The position numbers and the translations under genes were made by a program. Positions 37,261 to 47,030 of a stretch of 64,000 bases of DNA are shown in pieces. How positions within the stretch are numbered: the stretch's first letter is position 1; the number at the start of each line of letters is the position of its first letter. The stretch covers positions 25,093-89,092 of the forward strand of contig LWTN01000243.1 in assembly GCA_002101225.1 (NCBI GenBank), given 5' to 3'. The notes below the pieces were generated by a model. The model was not told the DNA's origin and searched no databases. It saw nothing but the letters and a program-made list of their open reading frames with translations. The DNA comes from Cycloclasticus sp. symbiont of Poecilosclerida sp. M. GTDB lineage: Bacteria > Pseudomonadota > Gammaproteobacteria > Methylococcales > Cycloclasticaceae.

Positions 37261-38447
37261 AAAAAGCCGTGTCAGATATTAATAACTGGGTGTTACCAGA
37301 GGGTATTGAAGAGCTGTTGCCGGACGAAGCGTTGCGCCTGGAAAAAATACGCCGTGATTTAATTGATCTATTTGCAAGTTGGGGCTACCAGTTTGTTATT
37401 CCTCCCTTAATCGAGTTTTTGGATTCGTTGTTGGCGGGTACCAATAGCGAGTTAGCGCTTCAAACGTTTAAATTAACAGACCAAATTAGCGGTAAAACAC
37501 TCGGTATACGCGCGGATATGACGCCGCAAATTGCACGTATGGCCGCGCACCACATCAAAAAATGTGATGCACCTGTTAGGCTTAGTTATTTAGGAACAGT
37601 CTTGCACGCACGCGGTGCGCAGATAGAAAAATCACGCAGCCCGATACAACTAGGTGCCGAGTTGTACGGTAGCCAACACATAAAAAGTGACGTAGAAATA
37701 ATTCAATTGATGCTTGAAGTGCTTGCGGTTTCGGCCATTCAGCACGTGCATTTAGACTTGGGTCACGTTGGTGTTTATAGGGGGCTTGCCCAACAAGCAG
37801 GGCTTACCACTTCACAGGAAGGTGAGTTACTCGATGTATTGCAACGTAAATCCTCTGATGAGGTGGTCGAACTACTAGAAACTTATAAGTTAGATAAAAA
37901 GTGGGTTAATGTATTTGTTCAGTTATTGCAGCTAAATGGCGACGTCACGGTGCTAGAACAAGCGAAAAAGGTTCTAAAGTTAGGCGATGCATCTGTGCAG
38001 CAGGCGATTGAAGAGCTTCAAGAGATAGCCGCTCTTCTGCAGCAAAGCTACCCAAGTCTGCCATTATATTTTGATTTGGCAGAACTGCGTTGCTATCGCT
38101 ATCAGACGGGCGTGGTATTTGCCGCTTTTGTCCCAGGTTTTGGTTCAGAGATTGCGAGAGGTGGACGTTACGATAACCTGATGATTGAACAAGGCGAGCA
38201 AGTTCGCTCGGCTACAGGTTTTAGTGCGGACCTAAAGGTACTTACTCGTTTAATGGCAGTGATACTAGATGAGCAAGCAAAGGAAATTATTTTGGCGCCA
38301 GACGTTTTAGATGAAAATTTACAAGGACTCATACGGGAGTTACGTACAGCCGGTAAAACGGTCATCATGCAGTTGCCAGACTCCTCAAAACAACCCAACC
38401 ACACGGCACTAATCGCCAAAGTTAACGATAAATGGTCTGTTTCTTGA
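37248..38447 (+). CDS. hisZ: ATP phosphoribosyltransferase regulatory subunit HisZ
   Basis: HisZ is a histidyl-tRNA-synthetase-like protein that forms an octamer with the short HisG and confers histidine feedback. The 399-residue product starts near NWVLPEGIEELLP and has class II synthetase-like motifs (PPLIEFLDSLL, LTDQISGKTLGIRADMTPQIAR and GFGSEIARGGRYDNL). It lacks the anticodon-binding domain of HisRS. The start is TTG 37248, overlapping the DUF2065 gene, or GTG 37269. hisZ between hflC and purA is common outside enteric bacteria. Confidence 0.94.
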   Translation: MGAIKKAVSDINNWVLPEGIEELLPDEALRLEKIRRDLIDLFASWGYQFVIPPLIEFLDSLLAGTNSELALQTFKLTDQISGKTLGIRADMTPQIARMAAHHIKKCDAPVRLSYLGTVLHARGAQIEKSRSPIQLGAELYGSQHIKSDVEIIQLMLEVLAVSAIQHVHLDLGHVGVYRGLAQQAGLTTSQEGELLDVLQRKSSDEVVELLETYKLDKKWVNVFVQLLQLNGDVTVLEQAKKVLKLGDASVQQAIEELQEIAALLQQSYPSLPLYFDLAELRCYRYQTGVVFAAFVPGFGSEIARGGRYDNLMIEQGEQVRSATGFSADLKVLTRLMAVILDEQAKEIILAPDVLDENLQGLIRELRTAGKTVIMQLPDSSKQPNHTALIAKVNDKWSVS

Positions 38448-38491
38448 TGTATTCATCACGCATTACTTAGAAATACCCGTAGCAAAACTAA

Positions 38492-39803
<1,312 letters not shown>

Positions 39804-39805
<2 letters not shown>

Positions 39806-39841
39806 AGGGGACGCTACCCTATAAAGGGGACGCTACCCTTT
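39804..39841. repeat. Left REP-like repeat pair flanking the RAYT gene
   Basis: Two adjacent copies of AAAGGGGACGCTACCCTTT lie at 39804-39820 (missing the last two T) and 39823-39841. They are the reverse complement of the right-hand array. Each folds into a 6-bp hairpin (AAAGGG/CCCTTT). The first overlaps the purA stop codon. Confidence 0.9.
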
Positions 39842-39869
39842 GTTTAAAGATTCCTCTATGCTATGTAGT

Positions 39870-40544
39870 ATGCCTAGATTAGCTCGCAGAGTATTTGCCG
39901 ATATTCCACACCATATTACCCAGCGAGGTAATCGGCGTGAAGATGTGTTTTTTACAGATGAAGACTGGTTCTTTTATCTTGAGTTACTCACTCTTTACTG
40001 TAAAAAACATAATGTTTCAATTCTAGCCTACTGCTTGATGACAAATCATGTGCATCTGGTTTTAACACCCCGTTCTGAGAAGGGCTTACAGCAGGTATTA
40101 AAACCGTTACATATGCGATATTCCCAACATATCAATAAAATAAAAGGCTGGAAAGGCCATTTGTGGCAAGGGCGGTTTTTCTCCTCACCGCTAGATGATG
40201 CGTATACATGGTCAACTATTCGTTATGTAGAAAGAAATCCTGTTCAAGCAAGGATGATAATAAAATCAGAAAATTACCAATGGTCTAGTGCTGCCGCCCA
40301 TTGTGGTTTGAAAAAATCGCCCATACTCTCAAAGTTACCTGATTCAATGAATGGTGTGCCCCAAGATGGTTGGTCTGAATGGCTGGCTTTGCCACAAGAG
40401 CGGAGTGTTGAAAGCATTATTGAACGGAATGTTGAAAAAGGCTTGCCTTGTGGTAGTGATGATTTTATTAGTCAATTAGAGTCCATATCGAAAAGTTCTC
40501 TTCGATTTAAACCACAAGGTCGGCCTTTTAAAAACAAAGAATAG
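39870..40544 (+). CDS. REP-associated tyrosine transposase (RAYT, TnpA_REP)
   Basis: This is a Y1-transposase (IS200-like fold) of the domesticated RAYT class that processes REP hairpins. From ATG 39870 (MPRLARRVFADIPHHITQRGNRRE) it has 224 residues; the track start at 39840 lies inside the flanking repeat. The HUH motif is HVH in CLMTNHVHLVLTP, and the candidate catalytic Tyr is in TIRYVERNPVQARM. KGHLWQGRFFSSP is also typical. The gene sits between inverted sets of the same 19-bp repeat. It looks full length and is probably active or recently active. Confidence 0.93.
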   Translation: MPRLARRVFADIPHHITQRGNRREDVFFTDEDWFFYLELLTLYCKKHNVSILAYCLMTNHVHLVLTPRSEKGLQQVLKPLHMRYSQHINKIKGWKGHLWQGRFFSSPLDDAYTWSTIRYVERNPVQARMIIKSENYQWSSAAAHCGLKKSPILSKLPDSMNGVPQDGWSEWLALPQERSVESIIERNVEKGLPCGSDDFISQLESISKSSLRFKPQGRPFKNKE

Positions 40545-40646
40545 CGTCCTCTTTAATCAATTGGAACGTAATTAGACAGGATGACGCTGTTATGGAAGGA
40601 CATTATCAACACATCGAAACAACCATTAACCCAGCAGCTACAAAAC

Positions 40647-40838
40647 AAAGGGTAGCGTCCCCTTTAAACGCACAAAACAAAGGGTAGCGTCCCCTTTAAA
40701 CGCAAAACAAAGGGTAGCGTCCCCTTTAAACGTGAGTAACCAAAACAAAGGGTACCGTCCCCTTTAACTTCCCTCTAAGGGTACCGTCCCCTTTAACTTC
40801 CCTTTAACTGAAACCGTCCCCTTTAAACGTGTCCCTTT
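40647..40838. repeat. Right REP-like array flanking the RAYT gene
   Basis: AAAGGGTAGCGTCCCCTTT recurs at 40647, 40679 and 40709. The variant AAAGGGTACCGTCCCCTTT follows at 40747 and 40777 (first A missing), then decayed copies near 40811 and 40831. Spacers contain AAACG, CAAAACA and AACTTCCCT. The orientation is inverted relative to the left pair. The 100 bases between the RAYT stop and this array hold no recognisable gene. Confidence 0.92.
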
Positions 40839-40848
40839 ACTTTAACCC

Positions 40849-40876
40849 CAAAAAAAACCCTGCCGAAGCAGGGTTT
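40849..40876 (-). terminator. Intrinsic terminator of the FadL-like gene
   Basis: On the minus strand AAACCCTGC-TTCG-GCAGGGTTT is followed by a run of T, a 9-bp stem with a stable TTCG tetraloop. It lies about 25 bases after the stop of the porin gene. Confidence 0.9.
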
Positions 40877-40899
40877 TAATATCTATTTAAATAACTAGA

Positions 40900-42399
40900 T
40901 TATGGTAAAGCGATGTTAATACCAGCGCCAACCATAAATTCATAATCTACTTGCGCCTCAAGCTGTAACTCAGTTACTGGCACTACATACGCTACAGCAG
41001 CATCTTGAATCTTAGGTAGGTCTACAGTCTCTTCTTCACCAAAAGCGTAAGCAGCGTACGCATCAATGCTTACAGCATCTGTAATTGCATAGCCTACACC
41101 AGCCGTAATAGTATGGTTCCAGATTACTGGAAGTAAAGTGGCTTGAGCGATTTTTACAATGTCATTGCCAAACGGGCCGCCGTCGCCAACAGGTAATGTA
41201 CCTAAGCCAACAAGTGAGTCAAGAGTAGTATCTGGGTCACTGCGTAGGATGTCTTCTGCATAGCTATAACCTGCTCTAAATGACCAGTCACCTGTTTCAT
41301 ACTGAGCACCTAGCAAGAATAAAAACTGGTCGTCGTAAGCGTTTTCGTATGTCGCCGCGTCACTCCAGTTTTTCCACACAACATCAGCTTCAACTAATAA
41401 GCCTTGTGCAATTACATTATCAAACGCAACGCCAACAATAACTTCTGCTGGTTGAGCGACTGATAAATCTTGGTAATCAGGGCCAAACGCGCCTGACCCT
41501 AGTCCTGCTCCGTTTCCGCTTGGACCGTTTAAAGAAGTGTCTTGGTAGAGAATATTAGTAAAGTTATATTCATGTTTTGTCTTATATGCTGCACTTAACA
41601 TAACGCCTTCTTGCACTTCATAAGTAGCGCCTAAACTACCACTAAAGCCGATATCATGTACTGATGAAGTTGTGCCGCCGAAATCATTTATACCAAGATT
41701 TGCTCCTATCGCAGGAAGTGGCCCAGGTCCATCTAAGTCAGTTGGGGCGTCAGAGCCTAATAATGCGGTAAGGCCTGCACCACCACCCGTTGGGCCAGTT
41801 GTACCAAGTTGTGCTAGTGCAAAACCAATTGTCACTGCACCACCTATAGACAATTTTTCGGTTGCTTGGTAAGCAGCCGCTAAATTAGCGTTGAAAGAAA
41901 TAAGTTCAACATTCAATGGTATTGTAACAAGACCTGTACCAAGTAGGCTAATGGGGTCATCTCGGTAGTCTGCACCTAAACCAGCATCAACTTCTAAACC
42001 GGTACCTAAGACTAGGTTAGGAGAAACTTGTAGCGTTAAACCGAAATCAGGAACAATATAATTATCAGCATCACTTTTTGATGATGTAGATACACCGCCG
42101 CCCAGTGCTGCAATGGTTGAGCTTGTTTCTATGTCAATAGACTTAAGGCCAAGGTATGACGCACCAAAGTTCATATTAATGCCTTTAAACTGCGTCAACG
42201 TAGCTGGGTTACCAAACACGGCCGCTGATGCTTCTTGTGGCATTGTGTAGGCTGCGCCCGCCATGCCGCCTGCGCGTGCTTTTGCTGACAAGTTAAGATC
42301 AGTACCAGTGCTAATAGCCATAGCGCCAGTAGATGCAAGAAGAAGCCCTAAGCCTGCTGCTACTCCAAGTGATAAAGGTGTTTTACGTATTGTTTCCAT
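40900..42399 (-). CDS. FadL/TodX-type outer-membrane transport protein
   Basis: The 499-residue protein has a signal peptide ending GAMA (residues about 1-28) and the FadL/OmpP1 N-terminal block (SAKARAGGMAGAAYTMPQEASAAVFGNPATL). Alternating beta strands follow up to a C-terminal aromatic-poor end (EFMVGAGINIALP). FadL-type proteins let long-chain fatty acids or hydrophobic compounds such as toluene cross the outer membrane. GAGGGGAGAA is the ribosome site. The gene stands alone with its own terminator. Substrate cannot be told from sequence; hydrocarbon or fatty-acid uptake is likely. Confidence 0.88.
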   Translation of the reverse strand: METIRKTPLSLGVAAGLGLLLASTGAMAISTGTDLNLSAKARAGGMAGAAYTMPQEASAAVFGNPATLTQFKGINMNFGASYLGLKSIDIETSSTIAALGGGVSTSSKSDADNYIVPDFGLTLQVSPNLVLGTGLEVDAGLGADYRDDPISLLGTGLVTIPLNVELISFNANLAAAYQATEKLSIGGAVTIGFALAQLGTTGPTGGGAGLTALLGSDAPTDLDGPGPLPAIGANLGINDFGGTTSSVHDIGFSGSLGATYEVQEGVMLSAAYKTKHEYNFTNILYQDTSLNGPSGNGAGLGSGAFGPDYQDLSVAQPAEVIVGVAFDNVIAQGLLVEADVVWKNWSDAATYENAYDDQFLFLLGAQYETGDWSFRAGYSYAEDILRSDPDTTLDSLVGLGTLPVGDGGPFGNDIVKIAQATLLPVIWNHTITAGVGYAITDAVSIDAYAAYAFGEEETVDLPKIQDAAVAYVVPVTELQLEAQVDYEFMVGAGINIALP

Positions 42400-42749
42400 T
42401 TTGGGTTCTCCCCTCTGTTAAAATTGTTTTAGCTTTATGTATAAAGTACTAATACTTTTGTGGAATTAGTATCATAAATATAGTTGATTGTTTGCTAAAA
42501 AGCAACATTTTATTGCTTTTATGTTGGCATTATTCTAATTGCTTGTTTTTTATGCTTATTCTGTTTCATATTCTGGTTTGTATTAGCTCTTTTTGGGTGT
42601 TTTATTAGCTTTATTTGGCATTTTGTTGTTTATTTTATGCAACGGTTGGGTTTTTGAGTTTTTACTCGATGTTTCCTGATGGCGTGTTGTATTATCTGCA
42701 TCTATCTTTTGCTTTGTTTTTATAGGGGTATTTTTTGCAGGAAGTAACG
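42400..42749. other. AT-rich divergent intergenic region
   Basis: About 350 bases between the FadL-like gene (minus) and the prmB remnant (plus) contain no ORF with coding character. The sequence is T-rich on the plus strand. TATACA/TTTATAC-like elements near 42435-42450 on the minus strand could be part of the porin promoter. No clear operator was seen. Confidence 0.4.
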
Positions 42750-43518
42750 ATGGGTTCTTTGATTCTGGAGGGTGAGGCTTTGTTTAAATCGGCCAGTCTT
42801 TTTTATGGTCATGGAACAGAGTGTGCTTATGACGAGGCACTCTATATAGTATTGTCTATAACGGGTAATCTACCACTTGTTGATAATACTGTTTTTGGGC
42901 GCGTGGTTGACGAGGCTACGCAGCGGCGTATTCATATCCTTTTTCAACAACGCATTGAGGAGAAATTACCTGCCGCCTATCTTTTGGGCGAAGCTTGGTT
43001 TGCTGGCTTGCCTTTTTTTGTAGATGAAAGCGTATTAGTGCCGCGATCACCCTTTGCTGAGTTGATAGCTGATGGTTTTGCCCCTTGGGTTGAAAAGTCT
43101 AAAACAAAAACTATTCTAGACCTATGTACAGGGTCTGGCTGTATTGGGACTGCCTGTGCAGTGCAATTTCCAGAAGCAGAGGTGGATATAAGCGATATTT
43201 CTAAGACGGCATTGCGTGTTGCGAATAAAAATATTGTTAGACATGGGTTGGAATCACGCGTTAATGTAATCGAATCGGATTTATATGTAGGTCTTAGGGA
43301 TAAGCAGTACGATTTTGGCTTATGCCGATGAGCATTTGACAGAGACGGGGGTACTTTATGTTGAAGTCGGCAATACCGCTGATACCTTGCAGACGTGCTA
43401 CCCAAACGTGGAATTTTTATGGCAAGAGTTTGAACACGGCGGTGACGGGGTGTTTATGCTGACGAGAAAACAACTACAACAATATAAAAGCCAGTTTATG
43501 GTTAACGTGATTAAGTGA
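42750..43518 (+). pseudogene. prmB: prmB remnant: L3 glutamine methyltransferase with internal deletion
   Basis: PrmB methylates a glutamine of ribosomal protein L3. The first part (from ATG 42750, AGGAAG upstream) is normal through LDLCTGSGCIGTACAVQFPEA (SAM site) to DLYVGLRDKQYD. The next expected segment, containing the catalytic NPPY motif, is missing. The sequence resumes out of frame at ILAYADEHLTETGVLYVEVGN and runs to GGDGVFMLTRKQL. About 40 codons are lost with a frameshift, leaving separate ORFs 42735-43331 and 43315-43518. The protein cannot be catalytic. It is adjacent to aroC, as in E. coli. Confidence 0.9.
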
Positions 43519-43536
43519 AAGCGATACAATAAAGCC

Positions 43537-44637
43537 ATGTCTGGAAATTCTATTGGAAAATTATTTGCGGTGAGCTCTTTTGGCGAAAGCCACGGCCCGG
43601 CTATGGGCTGTGTTGTGGATGGCTGCCCACCGGGAATGGCGCTTTGTGAAGTTGATTTACAAGGTGATTTAGATTTACGCAAACCGGGTACGTCGCGCCA
43701 TACCACGCAACGTAGAGAAGCCGATCAAGTTAAAATCCTCTCGGGTGTGTTTGAAGGCAAAACCACAGGAACGCCGATTGGTTTGATGATTGAAAATACC
43801 GATCAGCGTTCTAAAGACTATTCTAATATAAAAGATAGTTTTCGCCCGGGGCACGCCGATTACGTGTACCAACAGAAATACGGCCTCCGCGATTATCGCG
43901 GTGGTGGGCGTTCTTCTGCACGAGAAACGGCCATGCGCGTGGCAGCGGGGGGTATCGCCAAGAAATACCTGCGTGAAAAGCTGGGTATTGAGATTGCGGG
44001 CTATTTAGCGCAATTAGGGCCTATAACAATAGACCCGATTGATATGGGCGTGGTTCACGATAATGTGTTTTTCTGTCCTGATTTGAGTAAAATCACCGAA
44101 TTAGAAGCGTATATGGATGCCTTAAGAAAATCGGGCGATTCAGTCGGTGCGCGGGTTAACGTGATGGCAACGGGTGTGCCGGTAGGTTTAGGCGAGCCTA
44201 TATTTGATCGTTTGGACGCCGAGTTGGCGCACGCGCTGATGAGCATTAATGCGGTGAAGGGTGTTGAAATTGGCGGTGGCTTTTCCTGTGTAGAGGCAAA
44301 AGGTACTGAATTTCGCGATGAAATGACGCCAGAAGGGTTTTTGAGCAATAACGCGGGTGGTATTTTGGGTGGGATATCAACCGGTCAAGCCGTAACGGCG
44401 AGTATCGCCCTGAAAGCTACTTCTAGCCTGCGATTGCCGGGTCGTTCGGTTAATATTCATGGTGAACCTGAAGAGGTCATTACGAAAGGTCGCCATGATC
44501 CTTGTGTCGGCATTCGTGCAACGCCCATTGCTGAGGCGATGATGGCTATTGTCTTGATGGACCACGTTTTGCGGAATCGCGCGCAGAATGCGGAGGTTCG
44601 ATCTGAAACTCCGATTATCCCTGCGGGTAAAAGCTAG
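43537..44637 (+). CDS. aroC: Chorismate synthase
   Basis: AroC converts EPSP to chorismate with reduced FMN, closing the shikimate pathway. The 366-residue product has [25 protein letters not shown]-like [35 protein letters not shown] and [17 protein letters not shown], all canonical. It follows the prmB remnant by 18 bases and is intact. Confidence 0.98.
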   Translation: MSGNSIGKLFAVSSFGESHGPAMGCVVDGCPPGMALCEVDLQGDLDLRKPGTSRHTTQRREADQVKILSGVFEGKTTGTPIGLMIENTDQRSKDYSNIKDSFRPGHADYVYQQKYGLRDYRGGGRSSARETAMRVAAGGIAKKYLREKLGIEIAGYLAQLGPITIDPIDMGVVHDNVFFCPDLSKITELEAYMDALRKSGDSVGARVNVMATGVPVGLGEPIFDRLDAELAHALMSINAVKGVEIGGGFSCVEAKGTEFRDEMTPEGFLSNNAGGILGGISTGQAVTASIALKATSSLRLPGRSVNIHGEPEEVITKGRHDPCVGIRATPIAEAMMAIVLMDHVLRNRAQNAEVRSETPIIPAGKS

Positions 44638-44728
44638 TAAACTTAGCTAATCTTTTGCATTGAGCGGTTTTTCTGACGTTGTAACGCTCTGCTACTTATA
44701 CACCTTAATATATACGATATAAATTATC

Positions 44729-45907
44729 TTGAAACTACCGTACTGGCGACTGTCGAATTTTTATTTTTTTTATTTTGCCTCATTGGGCGCGCTCATCCCT
44801 TATTTCGGTCTCTATTTAAAATCGAACGGCTATACAGCGTGGCACGTCGGCTTGGTTATCGCAGTCATTCAAGGTACAAAAATTATCGCGCCTTATTTGT
44901 GGGGGTGGTTGGCAGACCATAAACAACGACGCTTAGGTGTGATTCGCATGGCGGCGTTTTTTACTTTTATCGCCTTTGGTTTTGTAGCTCAGGCCGATAG
45001 CCTTACCGGTGTACTGCTGGCGTCGTTCGTGTTTAGCTTTTTTTGGAATGCGATGCTGCCACAGTTCGAAGCGCTGACGTTTTCTTTGTTAAAAGATCAG
45101 CCAAGCGACTATAGCCGTATAAGGTTATGGGGTTCGTTCGGTTTTGTGTTGGCGGTAACCGCGTGTGGCGCAGCGTTTGATGTAATAAGTGTGAATTATT
45201 TGCCGCTGGTTGTGGTGCTTATTTTGGCTTGTACTTGGGTTGCAAGCTTGCTGGTAACAGAGCCGTCAAATACTGGAAGTGCAACGCATGCAGGTAGTTT
45301 TAAGAGTGTTTTGTTTAAAAAACACGTCATTGCTTTTTTGCTCATTTGTTTTCTCGTCCAAATGTCGCACGGCCCGTATTATTCTTTTTTCTCAATCGCG
45401 TTGAATGATTTGGGCTACAGCGAGTTACAAATAGGACAGTTTTGGTCGTTAGGCGTGGTAGCAGAAATTGTACTGTTTATTTTTATAGGTGCGATGGCGC
45501 AGAAAATTGGCTTGCGCGCTATATTATTGGCGAGTATCTTGTTGACGATTGTGCGCTGGTTAATGCTCGCGTGGTTAGCTGACAGCTTTATTAGCTTAAT
45601 CTTTGTACAGCTCTTGCACGCAGCATCGTTTGGTGCTTTTCATGTGGTCGCTATTCAGTTAATCCATCAGTATTTTTACGGTCAATTCCAAGGCCGAGGA
45701 CAAGCTTTATATAGTAGCGTAGGCTATGGGGCAGGCGGGATGTGTGGAAGTTTAATTGCCGGTATGTTGTGGGACGAGGTAGGTGCGACATGGGTGTTCA
45801 CGCTCGCGGCTGCCTTTAGTGGTTTAGCGTTCGTTATTGCTTGGTTATGGGTTGCGCGGGATCAAAAAAAGGTGGAGTTATCAGAGCGAGATTTCAATGC
45901 AGTGTAA
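44729..45907 (+). CDS. MFS transporter (MFS_1-like / HcaT-type)
   Basis: The 392-residue protein has about 12 predicted membrane helices. The motif GWLADHKQRRLGVIRMAAF is the MFS loop 2-3 signature. The N-terminus (LSNFYFFYFASLGALIPYFGLYLKSNGYT) resembles the HcaT/LacY-like PF12832 group. The start is TTG at 44729 with no strong ribosome site. A homologous MFS gene next to aroC is known to me in pseudomonads. Substrate unknown; an aromatic acid or sugar is possible. Confidence 0.85.
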   Translation: MKLPYWRLSNFYFFYFASLGALIPYFGLYLKSNGYTAWHVGLVIAVIQGTKIIAPYLWGWLADHKQRRLGVIRMAAFFTFIAFGFVAQADSLTGVLLASFVFSFFWNAMLPQFEALTFSLLKDQPSDYSRIRLWGSFGFVLAVTACGAAFDVISVNYLPLVVVLILACTWVASLLVTEPSNTGSATHAGSFKSVLFKKHVIAFLLICFLVQMSHGPYYSFFSIALNDLGYSELQIGQFWSLGVVAEIVLFIFIGAMAQKIGLRAILLASILLTIVRWLMLAWLADSFISLIFVQLLHAASFGAFHVVAIQLIHQYFYGQFQGRGQALYSSVGYGAGGMCGSLIAGMLWDEVGATWVFTLAAAFSGLAFVIAWLWVARDQKKVELSERDFNAV

Positions 45908-46025
45908 AACAGTCGAAATGTTTAATAAGCACTTGATTTGTTGCTGAATAGTGTGTTCTATTGGAGTCTGTGCGATTTATGCATATATAAGACATATCAT
46001 AATAATATAAATAGAGGAGGAAGGC

Positions 46026-46997
46026 ATGTCATCAACAAGCCTGAAATTAGCAATAGGGGTTTTGTTCCTTAGTTATTCTGCTTTTACGCTAGCGTATGAA
46101 ACAGGCACTGAATTAGTAGGCGCAAAACTTGAAGCATCACAAGCAGTATCAGTATCAAACAGCCGTAGTTCTGAAGCCGATAGTAGTATTTTGTATGTAA
46201 AAAACACTGATTTTAGAGTGGTTGAAAATATTGGTTTTTATATTCCAGATTTAACAGTAAAAATAGCCGCCAATGACAGCAGCATGCCTGTTGTTTTTGA
46301 CGACCCAACGTCTTTCTCAATGACGCCACTTAATGGCTCTGTGGTGTTGGATGGCGCAAAACTTGAAGATTTGTTAAATAAACAAGTTTTTGCATTCAAA
46401 GGGGCGACGCTTAAAAAATTAACGGTTAAAACAGCTGATAAAGTGATGACCTTAGGTGGAGAAATGATACGTCGTGGTAAATGGGTTCCATTTTCCATGA
46501 AAGGTAATATTTCTCTACACGATGGACACATTTTAAAATATGTGCCTTGGTCAGTTATCGTTGACGGTGTGGATGCCACTAAGGTGTTGAAAGCGGCTAA
46601 CGTTAATTTAGATGAACTGCTAACGGTAAAAGCTCCAGGTGCGAACTTAATTGGTAGCACAGTCGTATTAGATACACTGAAACTTTTCCCACCACCTGTA
46701 CTGCACTTAAACATTTCTAGTGCTTCTATGGAAAAACGAGGACTGGTTTTAAACTTTAACAATGCGGGCGGCGATTCAGATCCTGCGACCATAACCGATA
46801 GCAATAGTTACATATTGATTAAAGGTGGTGACGTTAAGTTTATGAAAGCGATGCCTACAGATGCGAGAGTTCAAGTGATGAGCGAATCTACGGATGCTGA
46901 TCTAATCTTTGACCTGTATAAATACAGAGACCAGCTTTCAGCCGGACACCTTAAATTTAAAGAAGATGGCGCGATTTTAGCCTACTTAAAAAACTAA
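46026..46997 (+). CDS. Secreted protein of unrecognised family (paralogue 1)
   Basis: The 323-residue protein has a signal peptide (MSSTSLKLAIGVLFLSYSAFTLA). The mature part is rich in beta strand, with VENIGFYIPDLTVKI, PVVFDDPTSFSM, WVPFSMKGNISLHDG, LKLFPPPVLHL and DLYKYRDQLSAG. The following gene shares all of these blocks, so the two are tandem duplicates. I do not recognise a named domain. GAGGAGG before the ATG predicts strong translation. It has no lipobox and no membrane helix after the signal, so it is probably periplasmic. Confidence 0.85.
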   Translation: MSSTSLKLAIGVLFLSYSAFTLAYETGTELVGAKLEASQAVSVSNSRSSEADSSILYVKNTDFRVVENIGFYIPDLTVKIAANDSSMPVVFDDPTSFSMTPLNGSVVLDGAKLEDLLNKQVFAFKGATLKKLTVKTADKVMTLGGEMIRRGKWVPFSMKGNISLHDGHILKYVPWSVIVDGVDATKVLKAANVNLDELLTVKAPGANLIGSTVVLDTLKLFPPPVLHLNISSASMEKRGLVLNFNNAGGDSDPATITDSNSYILIKGGDVKFMKAMPTDARVQVMSESTDADLIFDLYKYRDQLSAGHLKFKEDGAILAYLKN

Positions 46998-47030
46998 TAA
47001 CGGTAAACAAACCGATTAGGAGCAATTAAA

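Noticed and set aside
40647-40838. CRISPR-like regular repeats
   Set aside because: Repeats are 19 bp hairpins with short, similar spacers and sit beside a RAYT; no cas genes. They are REP-like elements.
46238-46804. Minus-strand ORF of 188 aa
   Set aside because: Shadow of secreted paralogue 1, which has a signal peptide, ribosome site and a paralogue next door.
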